NCBI GenBank assembly: GCA_016213205.1
Contig: JACRAZ010000071.1
Span: 1 to 64,000, forward strand
Source: Burkholderiales bacterium
GTDB taxonomy: Bacteria; Pseudomonadota; Gammaproteobacteria; Burkholderiales; Burkholderiaceae_C
Direction: 5' to 3'
Length of the DNA: 64,000 nucleotides
Shown here: positions 1 through 12,880 of the stretch, one piece after another
How the letters are laid out: the number at the start of each line of letters is the position of its first letter
Numbering within the stretch: the first letter of the stretch is position 1
Position numbers and translations under genes: made by a program
Notes under the pieces: generated by a model
Seen by the model: the letters and a program-made list of their open reading frames with translations, nothing else
The model's database searches: none
What the model was told of the DNA's origin: nothing

Positions 1-168
1 CGCGGTGCGCGCCGCCGCCGGCGCGTGGCCCTGGTGGCCCTGCTCGCGCTGGCCACCCTGGCCATCACCGCCTGGTGGATGTGGCCGGGCCCGCACGCGG
101 CCGCGCGGCGCGCCGGCCCGCTGCAGGCGCCGAGCTTCGTGCTGCCGGGCACCGTGCAGCCGGTCTGA
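1..168 (+). CDS. C-terminal tail of an unidentified membrane protein (5' cut by window edge)
   Basis: The first frame is open from base 1 to a TGA at 166-168 and gives 55 residues. It begins with a run of arginines, followed by one strongly hydrophobic stretch (about residues 9-28, ending in WWMW) and a short Pro/Ala/Arg-rich tail. The basic patch before a single membrane span suggests a positive-inside anchor near the C-terminus. The next gene, ybgC, starts 76 bases later on the same strand. No family can be assigned from the fragment, and the frame could in principle be spurious, although its codon usage matches the neighbours. Confidence 0.5.
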   Translation, partial: RGARRRRRVALVALLALATLAITAWWMWPGPHAAARRAGPLQAPSFVLPGTVQPV

Positions 169-244
169 CACCACCGCCCCGGACGCACGCGCGCCTGCGG
201 GGCCAGCCGCCGCGGCAGGCCCCTCGCGTATCATCGCCCGGCCC

Positions 245-670
245 ATGTCCGAGCCCGCCACCCTGCCCTCCGCGAGCCAGCCCTTCCGCCACCCGGTGCG
301 GGTGTACTGGGAAGACACCGATGCGGGCGGCGTGGTGTTCTACGCCAACTACCTGAAGTTCTTCGAGCGCGCCCGCACCGAGTGGCTGCGCTCGGTGGGC
401 ATCAGCCAGCAGACGCTGCGCGAGGCCACCGGCGCGATCTTCGTCGTCACCGACACCACCGTGCGCTACCGCCAGAGCGCGCGGCTGGACGATGCGCTGG
501 ACATCACCGTCGTCGTCGAGGAACTTCGCCCGGCCTCGATGCGTCTGTCCCAGCAGGCCTGGCGCGCCGGGCACCTGTTGTGCGAGGGCACGATCCGCAT
601 CGGCTGCGTCGACGCCGCCAGCCTGCGCCCCTGCCGCATTCCATCGCAGATCACCACCCTCTTCCAATGA
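245..670 (+). CDS. ybgC: Tol-Pal-associated acyl-CoA thioesterase YbgC
   Basis: This 141-residue hot-dog-fold protein belongs to the 4-hydroxybenzoyl-CoA thioesterase family. The signature EDTDAGGVVFYANY lies near residues 23-36, and Asp26 aligns with the catalytic Asp of 4HBT enzymes. YbgC hydrolyses short acyl-CoA or acyl-ACP thioesters and is associated with phospholipid metabolism and the Tol-Pal envelope complex. The ATG at 245 was chosen because it gives the usual length; upstream in-frame sequence is Arg/Pro-rich and unlike the family. The stop overlaps the tolQ start (ATGA), so the genes are translationally coupled. Its place ahead of tolQRA matches proteobacterial synteny. Confidence 0.93.
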   Translation: MSEPATLPSASQPFRHPVRVYWEDTDAGGVVFYANYLKFFERARTEWLRSVGISQQTLREATGAIFVVTDTTVRYRQSARLDDALDITVVVEELRPASMRLSQQAWRAGHLLCEGTIRIGCVDAASLRPCRIPSQITTLFQ

Positions 671-1344
671 ACCAGGACCTCTCGATCGTCAACCTCGTGC
701 TGCATGCCAGCCTGGTGGTGCAGCTGGTGATTGCCGGGCTGATGTTCACCTCGCTGGCGAGCTGGACCGTCATCTTCGCCAAGGTGTTCGGGCTGCGCAG
801 CCTGCGCCGCCGCAACGATGATTTCGAGCGGGATTTCTGGTCGGGCAAGAACCTCAACGAGCTGTACAGCGCGGCCGGCACCAAGGCCGATACCGCGCCG
901 ATGGAGCGGCTGTTCGCCAGCGGCATGCGCGAGTTCATGAAGCTGCGCGAACGCCGCCAGGAACCGCAGGCGCTGCTCGATGGCGCCCGCCGCGCCATGC
1001 GCGCGAGCCTGCAGCGCGAGCTCGACATGATCGAGGGCAACGTGGGCTTCCTCGCCTCGGTGGGGTCGGTGAGCCCCTATGTCGGCCTGTTCGGCACCGT
1101 GTGGGGGATCATGCACGCCTTCGTGGGCCTGGCCAACGTGCAGCAGGTGACGCTGGCCACCGTGGCGCCAGGCATCGCCGAGGCGCTGGTGGCCACCGCC
1201 ATCGGCCTGTTTGCCGCCATCCCCGCGGTGGTGGCCTACAACCGCTTCGCGCGTGACATCGACCGCATCGCGGTGCAGCTCGAGACCTTCATCGAGGAGT
1301 TCTCGAACATCCTGCAGCGCAACGCCGGCGTGCAGCCGCACTGA
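667..1344 (+). CDS. tolQ: Tol-Pal system proton-channel subunit TolQ
   Basis: This 225-residue inner-membrane protein of the MotA/TolQ/ExbB family forms the stator that uses the proton motive force with TolR to energise TolA. It has an N-terminal membrane span (about residues 15-38), a cytoplasmic helical loop, and two C-terminal spans (about 130-155 and 165-190). These include the conserved SVSPYVGLFGTVWGIMHAF and ALVATAIGLFAAIPAVVAYN regions. Length matches E. coli TolQ. It overlaps ybgC by four bases and tolR starts 18 bases after its stop. Confidence 0.96.
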   Translation: MNQDLSIVNLVLHASLVVQLVIAGLMFTSLASWTVIFAKVFGLRSLRRRNDDFERDFWSGKNLNELYSAAGTKADTAPMERLFASGMREFMKLRERRQEPQALLDGARRAMRASLQRELDMIEGNVGFLASVGSVSPYVGLFGTVWGIMHAFVGLANVQQVTLATVAPGIAEALVATAIGLFAAIPAVVAYNRFARDIDRIAVQLETFIEEFSNILQRNAGVQPH

Positions 1345-1362
1345 AGCCCAGGAGGCCGCGCC

Positions 1363-1785
<423 letters not shown>

Positions 1786-1789
1786 GCCG

Positions 1790-2602
1790 ATGGCCACTTT
1801 GGCCTTTCACCATGCCGGCGAAGGCCAGACCCAATGGCAGCCGCGCCAGCCGGGTGGCTTCGGCGTCGGGGCCGTGCTGGCGCTGCTGGCGCATGCGGGG
1901 CTGGTGGTGGTGCTGGCGTTCGGCGTGGCCTGGCGCAGCAGCCCGGTGAACGTGGTGGCCAGCGCCGAGCTCTGGTCGGCCGTGCCCGAGGTGGCCGCGC
2001 CGGCCCCGGTGGAGCCGCCGCAGGCGCCCAAGCCGCGTGTGGTGGAGCCGCCCAAGCCCGACCCGCGCATCGAGCAGCAGCGCATCGACGCGCAGATCGC
2101 CATCGAGAAGGCCGAGCGCAAGAAGAAGCTCGAGCAGGAGCAGGAAGACAAGCTGAAGGAAGAAAAGCGCAAGAAGGAGCTGGCCGAGAAGCAGGCCGCC
2201 AAGGAGGCCGCGGCCAAGGCGGCCGAAGAACGCCTGGCCAAGCAGCGCGAGGAGAACCTGGCGCGCATCCGCGGGCTGGCCGGCGCCTCGGGGCCCACCA
2301 CCTCCACCGGCACCGCACTGCGCGATGCCGCGCCTTCTGCCGGTTATGCGGGGCGCATCCTCGCGCGCATCAAGCCCAACATCGTGCTCACCGCCGAGGT
2401 GCCCGACAGCGCCGAAACCACCGTGGAGGTGAAGTGCGCGCCGGACGGCAAGATCATCGCGCGGCGCATCCTGAAGTCCACCGGCCACGCGCTGTACGAA
2501 GAGGCGGTGCTGCGCGCCATCGACAAGGCCGAGGTGCTGCCACGCGACGTGGACGGCCGCGTGCCCCCCACGCTGGTGCTGGCCTTCAAGCGCAAGGAGT
2601 GA
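1790..2602 (+). CDS. tolA: Tol-Pal envelope-spanning protein TolA
   Basis: TolA (270 residues) spans the periplasm and links the TolQR motor to TolB/Pal at the outer membrane. One membrane helix (about residues 27-48) is followed by a Pro-rich linker. A highly charged Lys/Glu/Ala coiled coil covers about residues 90-165, and a compact TolA/TonB-C-type domain about 185-270 (GYAGRILARIKPNI onward). It is shorter than E. coli TolA (421) because the coiled coil is shorter. tolB, pal and cpoB, which usually follow, are absent; the next gene is on the opposite strand. Confidence 0.93.
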   Translation: MATLAFHHAGEGQTQWQPRQPGGFGVGAVLALLAHAGLVVVLAFGVAWRSSPVNVVASAELWSAVPEVAAPAPVEPPQAPKPRVVEPPKPDPRIEQQRIDAQIAIEKAERKKKLEQEQEDKLKEEKRKKELAEKQAAKEAAAKAAEERLAKQREENLARIRGLAGASGPTTSTGTALRDAAPSAGYAGRILARIKPNIVLTAEVPDSAETTVEVKCAPDGKIIARRILKSTGHALYEEAVLRAIDKAEVLPRDVDGRVPPTLVLAFKRKE

Positions 2603-2636
2603 AGCGGCCCCGGCCACGCTGCCGGGCGGCGCGCGG

Positions 2637-3347
2637 TCAATCGAGCGACAGGTCCGCCACGTGGGCCACTGAATGGGCGCGGGTGTTGTCCGCGTCGGCG
2701 CCCACCGCGATGCCGATCAGCGGCGGCAGCACCTTGGCCTCGTCGCCGAACAGGCGCAGGAAGTCGGCGCCGATGTCACGCTGTTCGGCCATCCACTGGT
2801 GCAGCGGCGCGCGCGGACCCTGCAGCACGATGAGGCGGATGCGGCGGGTGAAGGCGTTGTCGAGCGTGGCGCCGGCGCCGATGCGGCTGTCCCACACATA
2901 GCACACGCTGGCCGCGGGCAGCAGTTCGCCGCTGCGCAGGCGCGCCACGCGCAGCACCTGGCGCTCGATGAACGGCACGGCCTGGATCGGCAGGTCGTAC
3001 AGCGCGCACACCTTGACCGGGTTGTCGTCGCCACCGCGGCGGGTGATGTCGGCCTGCGGGTTGGGTTCGTCCAACCGCCAGCGCCAGGCCAGCCGGTGCG
3101 GCACGCCGATGTCCTCGTGCACCGGATGCACCAGGTTGCCATAGGACGCATCGGCCTCGATGCGCAACACGCGCTGGCCATCCAGCGTGACCGGGGTGAA
3201 GCGGGTGAAGGGCTTGGTCTGCTGCGGCAGGCCCACCACGTGCCAGGGGGCGGGTGGGCTGTCGGCCTCGCCGGCCAGCGAGGCCAGATGTGGCGAAAAC
3301 AGGGCCGCCACCAGCAGGCTGGCCAGGATCAGCAGCAGCAATCGCAC
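2637..3347 (-). CDS. DUF3047 exported protein of unknown function
   Basis: This 236-residue protein has a hydrophobic N-terminal segment (residues 2-25) that reads as a signal peptide or anchor. The body has DUF3047 hallmarks: a LAWRWRLDEPNPQADITRR stretch followed by GGDDNPVKVCALYD, and later VCYVWDSR. DUF3047 proteins are predicted secreted beta-rich domains of unknown biochemical role. It converges with tolA (34 bases between stops) and lies downstream of the bufferin/DoxX operon on the same strand, separated by 57 bases. Co-transcription is possible, but nothing seen ties it to copper handling. Confidence 0.75.
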   Translation of the reverse strand: MRLLLLILASLLVAALFSPHLASLAGEADSPPAPWHVVGLPQQTKPFTRFTPVTLDGQRVLRIEADASYGNLVHPVHEDIGVPHRLAWRWRLDEPNPQADITRRGGDDNPVKVCALYDLPIQAVPFIERQVLRVARLRSGELLPAASVCYVWDSRIGAGATLDNAFTRRIRLIVLQGPRAPLHQWMAEQRDIGADFLRLFGDEAKVLPPLIGIAVGADADNTRAHSVAHVADLSLD

Positions 3348-3404
3348 GTCGGGTATCCCAGGCGGCAGCTTGCCGCGCCAGGCCCATTGTCGCCGGCCCG
3401 GGTT

Positions 3405-3872
3405 TCAGCGCGGCTGGGGCCACCAGCGCCGCACCCAGGCGTGGTCCAGTGACCAGCGGCCGCCCCCCCACAGCAGCAGGCCGAACAGCAGGCTGCCCCA
3501 GAACACGTGCTGCTGCAGCGCTGCCTCGGTGATGTCGGGCAGGCTGATCGCCGCCACCAGGTTCACCACGAACAGGCCCAGTGCGCCGAAGCGGGTGGCC
3601 AGGCCCAGCACCAGCAGCACAGGCAGCGCCAGTTCGCCACCAGTGCCCAGCACGGCCGCCAGTTCGGGCGGCAGCAGCGGCACGTGGTACTCGTTCGCGA
3701 ACAACGCGATCGTGGTGTCCCAATCACGCAGCTTGGTCAGCCCGGACAGCAAGAACACCTTGGCCACGTACAGCCGCGCCGCCAGCAGCGCCAGCGGCTG
3801 CAGCGCCTCGAGCCGGCCGATCAGCCGCGCGGCGGGTTCGGCCAGGGTGCGAAAGGAAGGCAGGGTCATCAT
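3405..3872 (-). CDS. DoxX-family membrane protein of the bufferin operon
   Basis: This 155-residue DoxX-family protein has four predicted hydrophobic helices. It opens with a typical ARLYVAKVFLLSGLTKLRDW region and contains the conserved block around NEYHVPLLPPELAAVLGTGGE. DoxX proteins commonly end DUF2282/DUF692/DUF2063 operons, and a quinone-linked or redox role is presumed but unproven. It starts at the first of two tandem ATGs (3872). That start overlaps the TGA of the DUF2063 gene (ATGA) and has GGAGA just upstream, so translation is coupled. Confidence 0.88.
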   Translation of the reverse strand: MMTLPSFRTLAEPAARLIGRLEALQPLALLAARLYVAKVFLLSGLTKLRDWDTTIALFANEYHVPLLPPELAAVLGTGGELALPVLLVLGLATRFGALGLFVVNLVAAISLPDITEAALQQHVFWGSLLFGLLLWGGGRWSLDHAWVRRWWPQPR

Positions 3873-4678
3873 CGTTCGTCTCCGGCTGCGGGGTCGGTGC
3901 ACGGCAGCACCGCGGCCAGCCAGCCGTGCTGCAGCGCCTGCAGCAACCAGGGTTCGAAGGCAAAGCCGGGCCCCGCGGCATCGAGCGCGGCCGACACGGT
4001 GCACGCCGCCAGCAGGGCACGGGTGAAGTGCGCCTCGGCCTCGCCGAGGGCGCTGACCCGCGGGCGCCAGCCTTCGCGCCAGGCCAGGGCATGCTCGCCC
4101 CGGCCTTCGGCGAAGGCCTCGCGCACCGCGGCGAAGCGGGCCGGGCCGTGCTGGCGATGGGCCTGCCAGAGGGTGGCCACCGGCCAGCGCGAGCTCACCA
4201 GCACCAGGCCGGGCCGCAGCACCATGGCCAGCCGGGCCGGGTGTTCGGTGCCCAGCAGGGCCAGGCCCTGCGGGGGCTCGTGCAGGTCGGCCGCCACCTC
4301 CAGCCGGTGCACCGCCCAGTCGAGCCGGGCGCAATCGGGCAGGTAGGGTTCCTCGGCCAGCTGCGGTGTCTGCGCCAGGGTGTCGGCCAGGCCCGCGCCG
4401 TAGCAGCCCATGTCGCCGCAGGTGGGCGGGTGGGCCCGCCAGTGGCTGCGGGCCACTGCGGCAAAGGCCTCGTCGCCCAGCAGTTCGGCCACCGTGGGGT
4501 GGCTGGCGGCCAGCGCGCGGTGCGCCACGGCCTCGCCGTTGTGCCGGTAGGCCTGCAGGCCGCGTGCGGCCCGGGCCGGGCCCTCACGCAGCCAGCCGGC
4601 GAGCGCCGCCTCCGGCAGCTCACGCCACAGCGCCTGCAGCAGCAGTTGCTGGCGCCGGGCTTCGATGTCGCGGCTCAT
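3869..4678 (-). CDS. bufC: DUF2063 protein, RiPP recognition partner of the DUF692 oxygenase (BufC/HvfC-like)
   Basis: This 269-residue protein matches the HvfC/BufC family. The N-terminal DUF2063 domain (about residues 5-95) carries [20 protein letters not shown] and a [20 protein letters not shown] block, and a second domain follows. DUF2063 was once annotated as DNA-binding, but in MNIO clusters it acts as the partner that presents the precursor peptide to the DUF692 enzyme. It overlaps the upstream DUF692 gene and the downstream doxX by four bases each (ATGA junctions), so three products are made from a tightly coupled message. Confidence 0.88.
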   Translation of the reverse strand: MSRDIEARRQQLLLQALWRELPEAALAGWLREGPARAARGLQAYRHNGEAVAHRALAASHPTVAELLGDEAFAAVARSHWRAHPPTCGDMGCYGAGLADTLAQTPQLAEEPYLPDCARLDWAVHRLEVAADLHEPPQGLALLGTEHPARLAMVLRPGLVLVSSRWPVATLWQAHRQHGPARFAAVREAFAEGRGEHALAWREGWRPRVSALGEAEAHFTRALLAACTVSAALDAAGPGFAFEPWLLQALQHGWLAAVLPCTDPAAGDER

Positions 4679-5538
4679 GCGGCTGTTGCCGTGCAGCGCG
4701 CGTCGATCGCGCGCTGGGCCAGGGCGGCCTCGTCCAGCAGCACATCGAGCGCGGGCAGGTCGGTGTCCCACTCGATCAGGGTAGGCACCGGGCCCAGCCG
4801 CCGCAGCGCGTGGTGGTACACCTGCCACACCGGGGCGTGCACTCGGCTGCCGTGGTCGTCAATCACGATGTCGCCCAGGTCGGCATAACCCGCGAGGTGG
4901 ATCTCGCCGACGATGGCCGGGTCCAGCGCGTCGATGAAGGCCTGCGCGGTGGCCACCGGCGGCAGGCCGGCATTGAGCGCGTTGACCACCAGGTTGTTCA
5001 CATCCAGCAGCATGCGGCAGCCGCTGCGGCGCGCCAGCTGGTTGAAGAAGCCGGCTTCGTCCAGGCTGTCGTCGGCCCAGCGCAAGTAGGCCGAGAGGTT
5101 TTCCACCAGCAGCGGCCGGCGCAGCCGCTCCTGTACCTTTTGAACGTTATCCACCATGATCTGCAATGCCGCCGGCGTGTAGGCCAGCGGCAGCAGGTCA
5201 CTGCCGTGCACCATGGGCTGCCCCGCGACACCCGGCACCCGGGCGAAGCTGGCGTGGTCGCTCACCCGCACGGGCTCGATGCGCTCGACCAGCCGTGCCA
5301 GCCGGGCCAGGTGCCATTCGTCCAGCCCGGCGGCCGAGCCGAGGCCCAGGCCCACGCCATGCAGGCTGATGTCGTAGGCCGCGCGGCCCTCTTGCAGCAC
5401 CGCGAGCGCGGCGCCGCCATCGCCGAAGAAGTTCTCCGAGTGCACCTCGAGGAAGGCCAGCGCCGGCCGGCGGTCCATCAGCTCGGCATAGTGCGGCTGG
5501 CGCCAGCCGATGCCGGTGTGCTGCAAGGGGGTGGGCAT
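4675..5538 (-). CDS. bufB: DUF692 multinuclear non-heme iron oxygenase (BufB-like)
   Basis: This 287-residue TIM-barrel protein of the DUF692/MNIO family (MbnB, BufB) modifies cysteines of a partner peptide with O2. The iron-binding motifs are in order: [13 protein letters not shown] (residues 30-42), [11 protein letters not shown] (from 58), VSDHASFA (92-99), [20 protein letters not shown] and GEIHLAGY. The next gene upstream on the strand encodes a four-Cys precursor (bufA) 34 bases away, and DUF2063 follows with an ATGA overlap. Characterised bufferin homologues convert core cysteines into copper-chelating 5-thiooxazoles; the same is inferred here. Confidence 0.92.
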   Translation of the reverse strand: MPTPLQHTGIGWRQPHYAELMDRRPALAFLEVHSENFFGDGGAALAVLQEGRAAYDISLHGVGLGLGSAAGLDEWHLARLARLVERIEPVRVSDHASFARVPGVAGQPMVHGSDLLPLAYTPAALQIMVDNVQKVQERLRRPLLVENLSAYLRWADDSLDEAGFFNQLARRSGCRMLLDVNNLVVNALNAGLPPVATAQAFIDALDPAIVGEIHLAGYADLGDIVIDDHGSRVHAPVWQVYHHALRRLGPVPTLIEWDTDLPALDVLLDEAALAQRAIDARCTATAA

Positions 5539-5572
5539 GGCGCGGTGTCCGGTGCGGCGTGGCGGCCCGGCC

Positions 5573-5848
5573 TCACTTCTTCAGCTTGGCCTTGGCCTCG
5601 GTTTCGGTCAAGCCCTTCATGTCCTTGCAGGTGCCCTTGGTGACGTACTTCCACTCGTCGGCGGCCATATCGGCCTTGGACTGGCCGGCGCAGGAGTGTG
5701 AACCCGAGAGGTTGGCGCAATCGTTCTGGCCGGACTTGGCGACGCCGTAGCACTTTTCCTTTTCCTTGGCCTGCGCGGCGGCGGGCCCGGCCAGGCCCAG
5801 TGCCAGCGCGGAGGCCAGGGCGGACGAGAGGATCAGACGTTGGTTCAT
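5573..5848 (-). CDS. bufA: Bufferin-type copper-binding RiPP precursor (DUF2282, BufA1)
   Basis: This 91-residue precursor has a signal peptide (residues 1-25, cleavage after GPAAA) and a four-cysteine core: Cys33 in KEKCYGVAK, Cys44 in QNDCAN, Cys53 in SHSCAGQ and Cys74 in KGTCKDM. The [10 protein letters not shown] stretch is diagnostic of DUF2282/BufA1. The mature peptide is expected in the periplasm, where bufferins sequester copper. ATG 5848 was preferred over an upstream in-frame start because AGGAG lies seven bases before it and the signal peptide then begins properly. Processing to thiooxazoles by the neighbouring DUF692 enzyme is inferred from characterised homologues. Confidence 0.92.
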   Translation of the reverse strand: MNQRLILSSALASALALGLAGPAAAQAKEKEKCYGVAKSGQNDCANLSGSHSCAGQSKADMAADEWKYVTKGTCKDMKGLTETEAKAKLKK

Positions 5849-5911
5849 GGGCAGACTCCTGCGAGGGTTGATCGTTGAGCGGATCGCCAGTGGCACTGGA
5901 TCCGGGCCGGC

Positions 5912-5949
5912 GACGGGTGTCTGTCGGCCGACCCGGAGAATTCCTTACA
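5912..5949 (-). promoter_or_regulatory. Candidate ECF-sigma promoter for the bufferin operon
   Basis: On the minus strand TGTAAGGAA (5949-5941) is followed after 14 bases by CGACAGAC. This resembles ECF-type -35 and -10 elements and would place the transcript start about 65 bases before bufA. It lies in the 133-base divergent gap between bufA and the ECF sigma gene. The assignment rests on motif resemblance only. Confidence 0.35.
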
Positions 5950-5981
5950 CTGCGCCTCGATTCAATCCCCGGTAACCCAGC

Positions 5982-6545
5982 GTGCCCCCATTCGCGAGCC
6001 AGGTCGAGGCCCTGCGGCCCCAGTTGCTGCGTTTCGCGCGCACCCAGTTGCGCAACGAGGCCTGGGCCGAGGATGCGGTGTCGGAAACCCTGCTGGCCGC
6101 GCTGGAGAAGCCCCAGTCCTTTGCCGGCCAGTCGCAGCTCAAGACCTGGCTCGTGGGCGTGCTCAAGCACAAGGTGGTGGACCAGCTGCGGCGCCACGCG
6201 CGGGAGGCCACCGTGTTCACCGCCGACGACGGCGAAGACCTGGAGGACGCCCTGTTCGATGAAACCGGCCACTGGCGCGAGAGCCCGGCCGACTGGGGCA
6301 ACCCCGAGGCCAGCTGCGGGCAGCATCAGTTCCTGCAGGTGATGGAGTTGTGCATCGAGCAATTGCCGGACACGCAGGGCCGCGTGTTCATGATGCGCGA
6401 ATGGCTCGAGCTGGACACCGGCGAGATTTGTAAGGAACTGCAGATCACCTCGACCAACCTGTGGGTCCTGCTGCATCGGGCCCGCCTGCGCCTGCGGGAA
6501 TGCCTGCAGCAGCGCTGGTTCGACAACCGCACCGCCACCCCCTGA
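5982..6545 (+). CDS. ECF-family RNA polymerase sigma factor, divergent from the bufferin operon
   Basis: This 187-residue sigma-70-family protein is of ECF size, with region 2 at about residues 8-80 (RFARTQLRNEAWAEDAVSET, then KTWLVGVLKHKVVDQLRRHA). Region 4 covers about 125-180 and contains GEICKELQITSTNLWVLLHRARLRLRE split around the helix-turn-helix. The start is a GTG at 5982. A zinc-finger anti-sigma gene follows 20 bases downstream. ECF sigma factors with this DWGNPEASCGQ-type linker are often linked to DUF2282/DUF692 genes. It probably drives bufABC-doxX and itself in response to metal stress, which is inference from position. Confidence 0.9.
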   Translation: MPPFASQVEALRPQLLRFARTQLRNEAWAEDAVSETLLAALEKPQSFAGQSQLKTWLVGVLKHKVVDQLRRHAREATVFTADDGEDLEDALFDETGHWRESPADWGNPEASCGQHQFLQVMELCIEQLPDTQGRVFMMREWLELDTGEICKELQITSTNLWVLLHRARLRLRECLQQRWFDNRTATP

Positions 6546-6565
6546 ACCGTGAGCCCCTTGACCGC

Positions 6566-6766
6566 ATGAAGCTGCGCCGATCCTGCAAGGAAGTCACGCG
6601 CCTGGTGCTGCAGGCGCAGGACCGGTCACTCGGGCCGATCGAGCGCCTGTCCTTGCACCTGCACTGGCGGATGTGCCAGCGCTGCATGCGCTTTCGTGAC
6701 CAGGCCGACTTCATGCGCACGGCCGTGGGCCGCTGGCGCCGCTACCGGGACGGCGCCGACGAGTGA
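6566..6766 (+). CDS. Short zinc-finger anti-sigma factor (zf-HC2 type)
   Basis: This 66-residue protein has the zf-HC2 arrangement HLHWRMCQRCMRF (residues about 30-42), the His-Cys-Cys zinc site typical of anti-ECF proteins. No membrane span is visible, so it should be a soluble regulator. It starts at ATG 6566, 20 bases after the sigma gene stop, and is the right size for ChrR/RsrA-like minimal anti-sigma domains. Co-transcription with the sigma gene supports the pairing. The signal it senses is unknown. Confidence 0.8.
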   Translation: MKLRRSCKEVTRLVLQAQDRSLGPIERLSLHLHWRMCQRCMRFRDQADFMRTAVGRWRRYRDGADE

Positions 6767-6802
6767 GCCACGCCCGCGGCCCGCTGCGGCCCAAGCGGTG
6801 CT

Positions 6803-10528
<3,726 letters not shown>

Positions 10529-10535
10529 GGGGCCT

Positions 10536-11522
10536 CTAGGTCTGGGTGAAGTATGCGATGAACAACTGGTTGGCGTCCGGCCCGGCGCTGCGCACCCATT
10601 CGAGCGAGAACTTCTCGCCCAGCCGGCGCAGGGCCTGCGCGAGCTCGGTGCTCACCGGCTCGATCTGCATGCCCTTGGCGCGCAGGGTGTCCACCGAGGC
10701 CTGGGCCGCGCGTTCGCTGGCGGCCCAGCCGCGGGCCTCGGCCGCGCTGGCGGCCTGCAGCACCTGCGCGCGCGTGCTGTCGTCGAGCCGGGCGAAGGCC
10801 TGCTCGCGCACCAGCAGCAGGTTCTTCGGGAACCAGGCATTGACCGGGTAGAAGTGCTTCAGGCCGCCCCAGACCTTGTTCTCGACGCCGGTGACGGCCG
10901 AGGTGATCATCGTGTCCAGCCGGCCCTCGGCCACGGCCTGGCCCACCTGGATCATCGGCAGGTCCACCGCGCGTGCGCCCAGCAGCTGGGCGATGCGCTC
11001 GGTGGTGCTGTTGTAGGTGCGCATGGCCAGGCCGCGCAGGTCTTCGATGCCCTGGATGGGCTTGCGCGAGAACAGGCCCTGCGGCGGCCAGGGCACGGCC
11101 ATCAGCACGCGCAGGCCGCGCGCCGCCAGCGGGGCCTCGATCAAGGGCCGCTGGTGCCGCCACAGGCGGCGGGCATCGGCATAGCTGCGCACGATGAAGG
11201 GCACGCTGTCGGCGCCGGCCAGCGGCAGCTCCTTCACCAGTCCGGTCATGATGGCCTCGCCGGCCTCGGCCTCGCCGGCCGCCAGGCCCGCCAGCATGCG
11301 GCCCAGCGGCAGCAGGCTGCCCTCGGGCCGCAGCGTGATGCGCAGCGCGCCCTGGCTGGCCTGGGCCAGCTCGGCGGCGAACTGCTGCAGGTTCAGGCCA
11401 TGCAGCGAATCGGCCCGGTAGCCGGTGGCCAGGCGCCAGGCCTGGGCGGGGTTGCCGCCCCAGGCCGGCCCGGCGGCCAAGGCGCCGGCCAGCCAGGCAC
11501 AGCTCTGCCTTCGATCGAGCAT
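10536..11522 (-). CDS. dctP: TRAP transporter solute-binding protein, DctP family
   Basis: This 328-residue periplasmic receptor has an N-terminal signal sequence (about 1-22) and the DctP fold. Recognisable blocks include [33 protein letters not shown] and [17 protein letters not shown], with the conserved ligand-contacting Arg in MRTYN. It resembles the pyroglutamate-binding DctP subfamily described in Bordetella. It lies between dctM and the 5-oxoprolinase gene, with AGGAG before the ATG. It is a second receptor in one operon (the other is at 13521-14483), so the operon may serve two ligands or reflect duplication. Confidence 0.9.
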   Translation of the reverse strand: MLDRRQSCAWLAGALAAGPAWGGNPAQAWRLATGYRADSLHGLNLQQFAAELAQASQGALRITLRPEGSLLPLGRMLAGLAAGEAEAGEAIMTGLVKELPLAGADSVPFIVRSYADARRLWRHQRPLIEAPLAARGLRVLMAVPWPPQGLFSRKPIQGIEDLRGLAMRTYNSTTERIAQLLGARAVDLPMIQVGQAVAEGRLDTMITSAVTGVENKVWGGLKHFYPVNAWFPKNLLLVREQAFARLDDSTRAQVLQAASAAEARGWAASERAAQASVDTLRAKGMQIEPVSTELAQALRRLGEKFSLEWVRSAGPDANQLFIAYFTQT

Positions 11523-11556
11523 GATCGTTCTCCTGGTGGGTGAAGCGACGGGGCGG

Positions 11557-12849
11557 TCACATCAGGCTGGGCCCGATGAGCACGATCTGCGGGAACAGGT
11601 AGATCAGCAGCACCGCCAGCACCAGCAGGCAGAAGAAGGGCAGCGCCATGCGCGCCAGCTCGGGCAGCTCGCGCTTGGTGAGGCCTTGCAGCACGAACAG
11701 GTTGAAGCCCACCGGCGGCGTGATCTGCGCCATCTCGACCACCAGCACGATGAAGATGCCGAACCAGATCAGGTCGATCTGCGCGGCCTGCACGGTGGGC
11801 AGCAGCACGGCCATCGTCAGCACCACCATCGAGATGCCGTCGAGGAAGCAGCCCAGCACGATGAAGAACACCATCAGCAGCATCAGCAGCCAGAACTGCG
11901 ACAGCTGCAGCCCGCCGATGAACTGCACCACCTCGCGCGGCAGGCCGATGAAGCCCATGGCCAGCGTGAGGAAGGCCGCGCCGGCCAGGATGAGGCCGAT
12001 CATGCAGTACACCCGGCAGGCGGCGAACAGGCCTTCCTTGAACGACTGCCAGCTCAATGACCGCTCGACCGCGCTGAGCACCAGCGCACCGGCCACGCCC
12101 ATGGCGGCCGACTCGGTGGCGGTGGCCACGCCGCTGTAGATGGCGCCGATCACCAGCACGATCAGCGAGACGATGGGAATCAGGTGCCGGCCCGCATACA
12201 GCTTCTGGCCCAGCGACATGTCGGCGTCGGCGGCGGGCACCTTGTCCTTGTTGCGCAGGGCCCAGATCGCGATGTAGATCGAGAAGATCGCCATCAGCAT
12301 GATGCCGGGCAGCACCCCTGCGATGAACAGCCGCGCGATCGACACATCGGCCGCCACGGCGTAGACGATCATGATGATCGAGGGCGGGATCAGCAGCCCG
12401 AAGGTGCCGGCACCGGCCAGCGAGCCCATCGCCATGTCGTCCGGGTAGCCACGCTTCTTCAGCTCGGGCAGGGTGATCTTGCCGATGGTGGCGCAGGTGG
12501 CCGCGCTCGAACCCGACACCGCGGCGAAGATGCCGCAGCCGATCACGTTGGCATGCAGCAGCCGGCCGGGCAGGCGGTTCAGCCAGGGCGCCAGGCCCTT
12601 GAACATGTCGGCCGTCAGGCGCGAGCGGAACAGGATCTCGCCCATCCACAGGAACAGCGGCAGCGCGGTGAGCGTCCAGCTGGACGTGGAGCCCCAGATC
12701 GTGAACACCATGCTGTCGCCCACCGGCCGCGAGGTGAAGGCCTCCATCGCGAACAGGGCCACGCCCAGCAGGGCCAGGCCGATCCACAGGCCCGAGCCGA
12801 GCACGACGATCAGCAAGACGATCAGCAATCCGGCAACGACGATGTCCAT
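11557..12849 (-). CDS. dctM: TRAP transporter large permease DctM
   Basis: This 430-residue integral membrane protein has about 12 hydrophobic helices and typical DctM motifs: SGSSAATCATIGKITLPELK, AGAGTFGLLIPPSIIMIVY, LGCFLDGISMVVLTM and VEMAQITPPVGFNLFVL. It is the cation-coupled transport subunit of a TRAP system, working with DctQ (upstream, 31 bases away) and a periplasmic receptor. ATG 12849 is chosen; it gives the standard start MDIVVAGLLIVLL. It is 66% or more similar by eye to the second DctM at 17999-19303, suggesting an internal duplication of the transporter. Confidence 0.95.
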   Translation of the reverse strand: MDIVVAGLLIVLLIVVLGSGLWIGLALLGVALFAMEAFTSRPVGDSMVFTIWGSTSSWTLTALPLFLWMGEILFRSRLTADMFKGLAPWLNRLPGRLLHANVIGCGIFAAVSGSSAATCATIGKITLPELKKRGYPDDMAMGSLAGAGTFGLLIPPSIIMIVYAVAADVSIARLFIAGVLPGIMLMAIFSIYIAIWALRNKDKVPAADADMSLGQKLYAGRHLIPIVSLIVLVIGAIYSGVATATESAAMGVAGALVLSAVERSLSWQSFKEGLFAACRVYCMIGLILAGAAFLTLAMGFIGLPREVVQFIGGLQLSQFWLLMLLMVFFIVLGCFLDGISMVVLTMAVLLPTVQAAQIDLIWFGIFIVLVVEMAQITPPVGFNLFVLQGLTKRELPELARMALPFFCLLVLAVLLIYLFPQIVLIGPSLM

Positions 12850-12880
12850 GGTGTGTTCTCTGTTCAGCCTGGGGGGTGCG

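Noticed and set aside
5903-5918. GGATCCGGGCCGGCGAC as a third copy of the palindromic repeat
   Set aside because: Only part of the core matches and there are no complementary outer arms.
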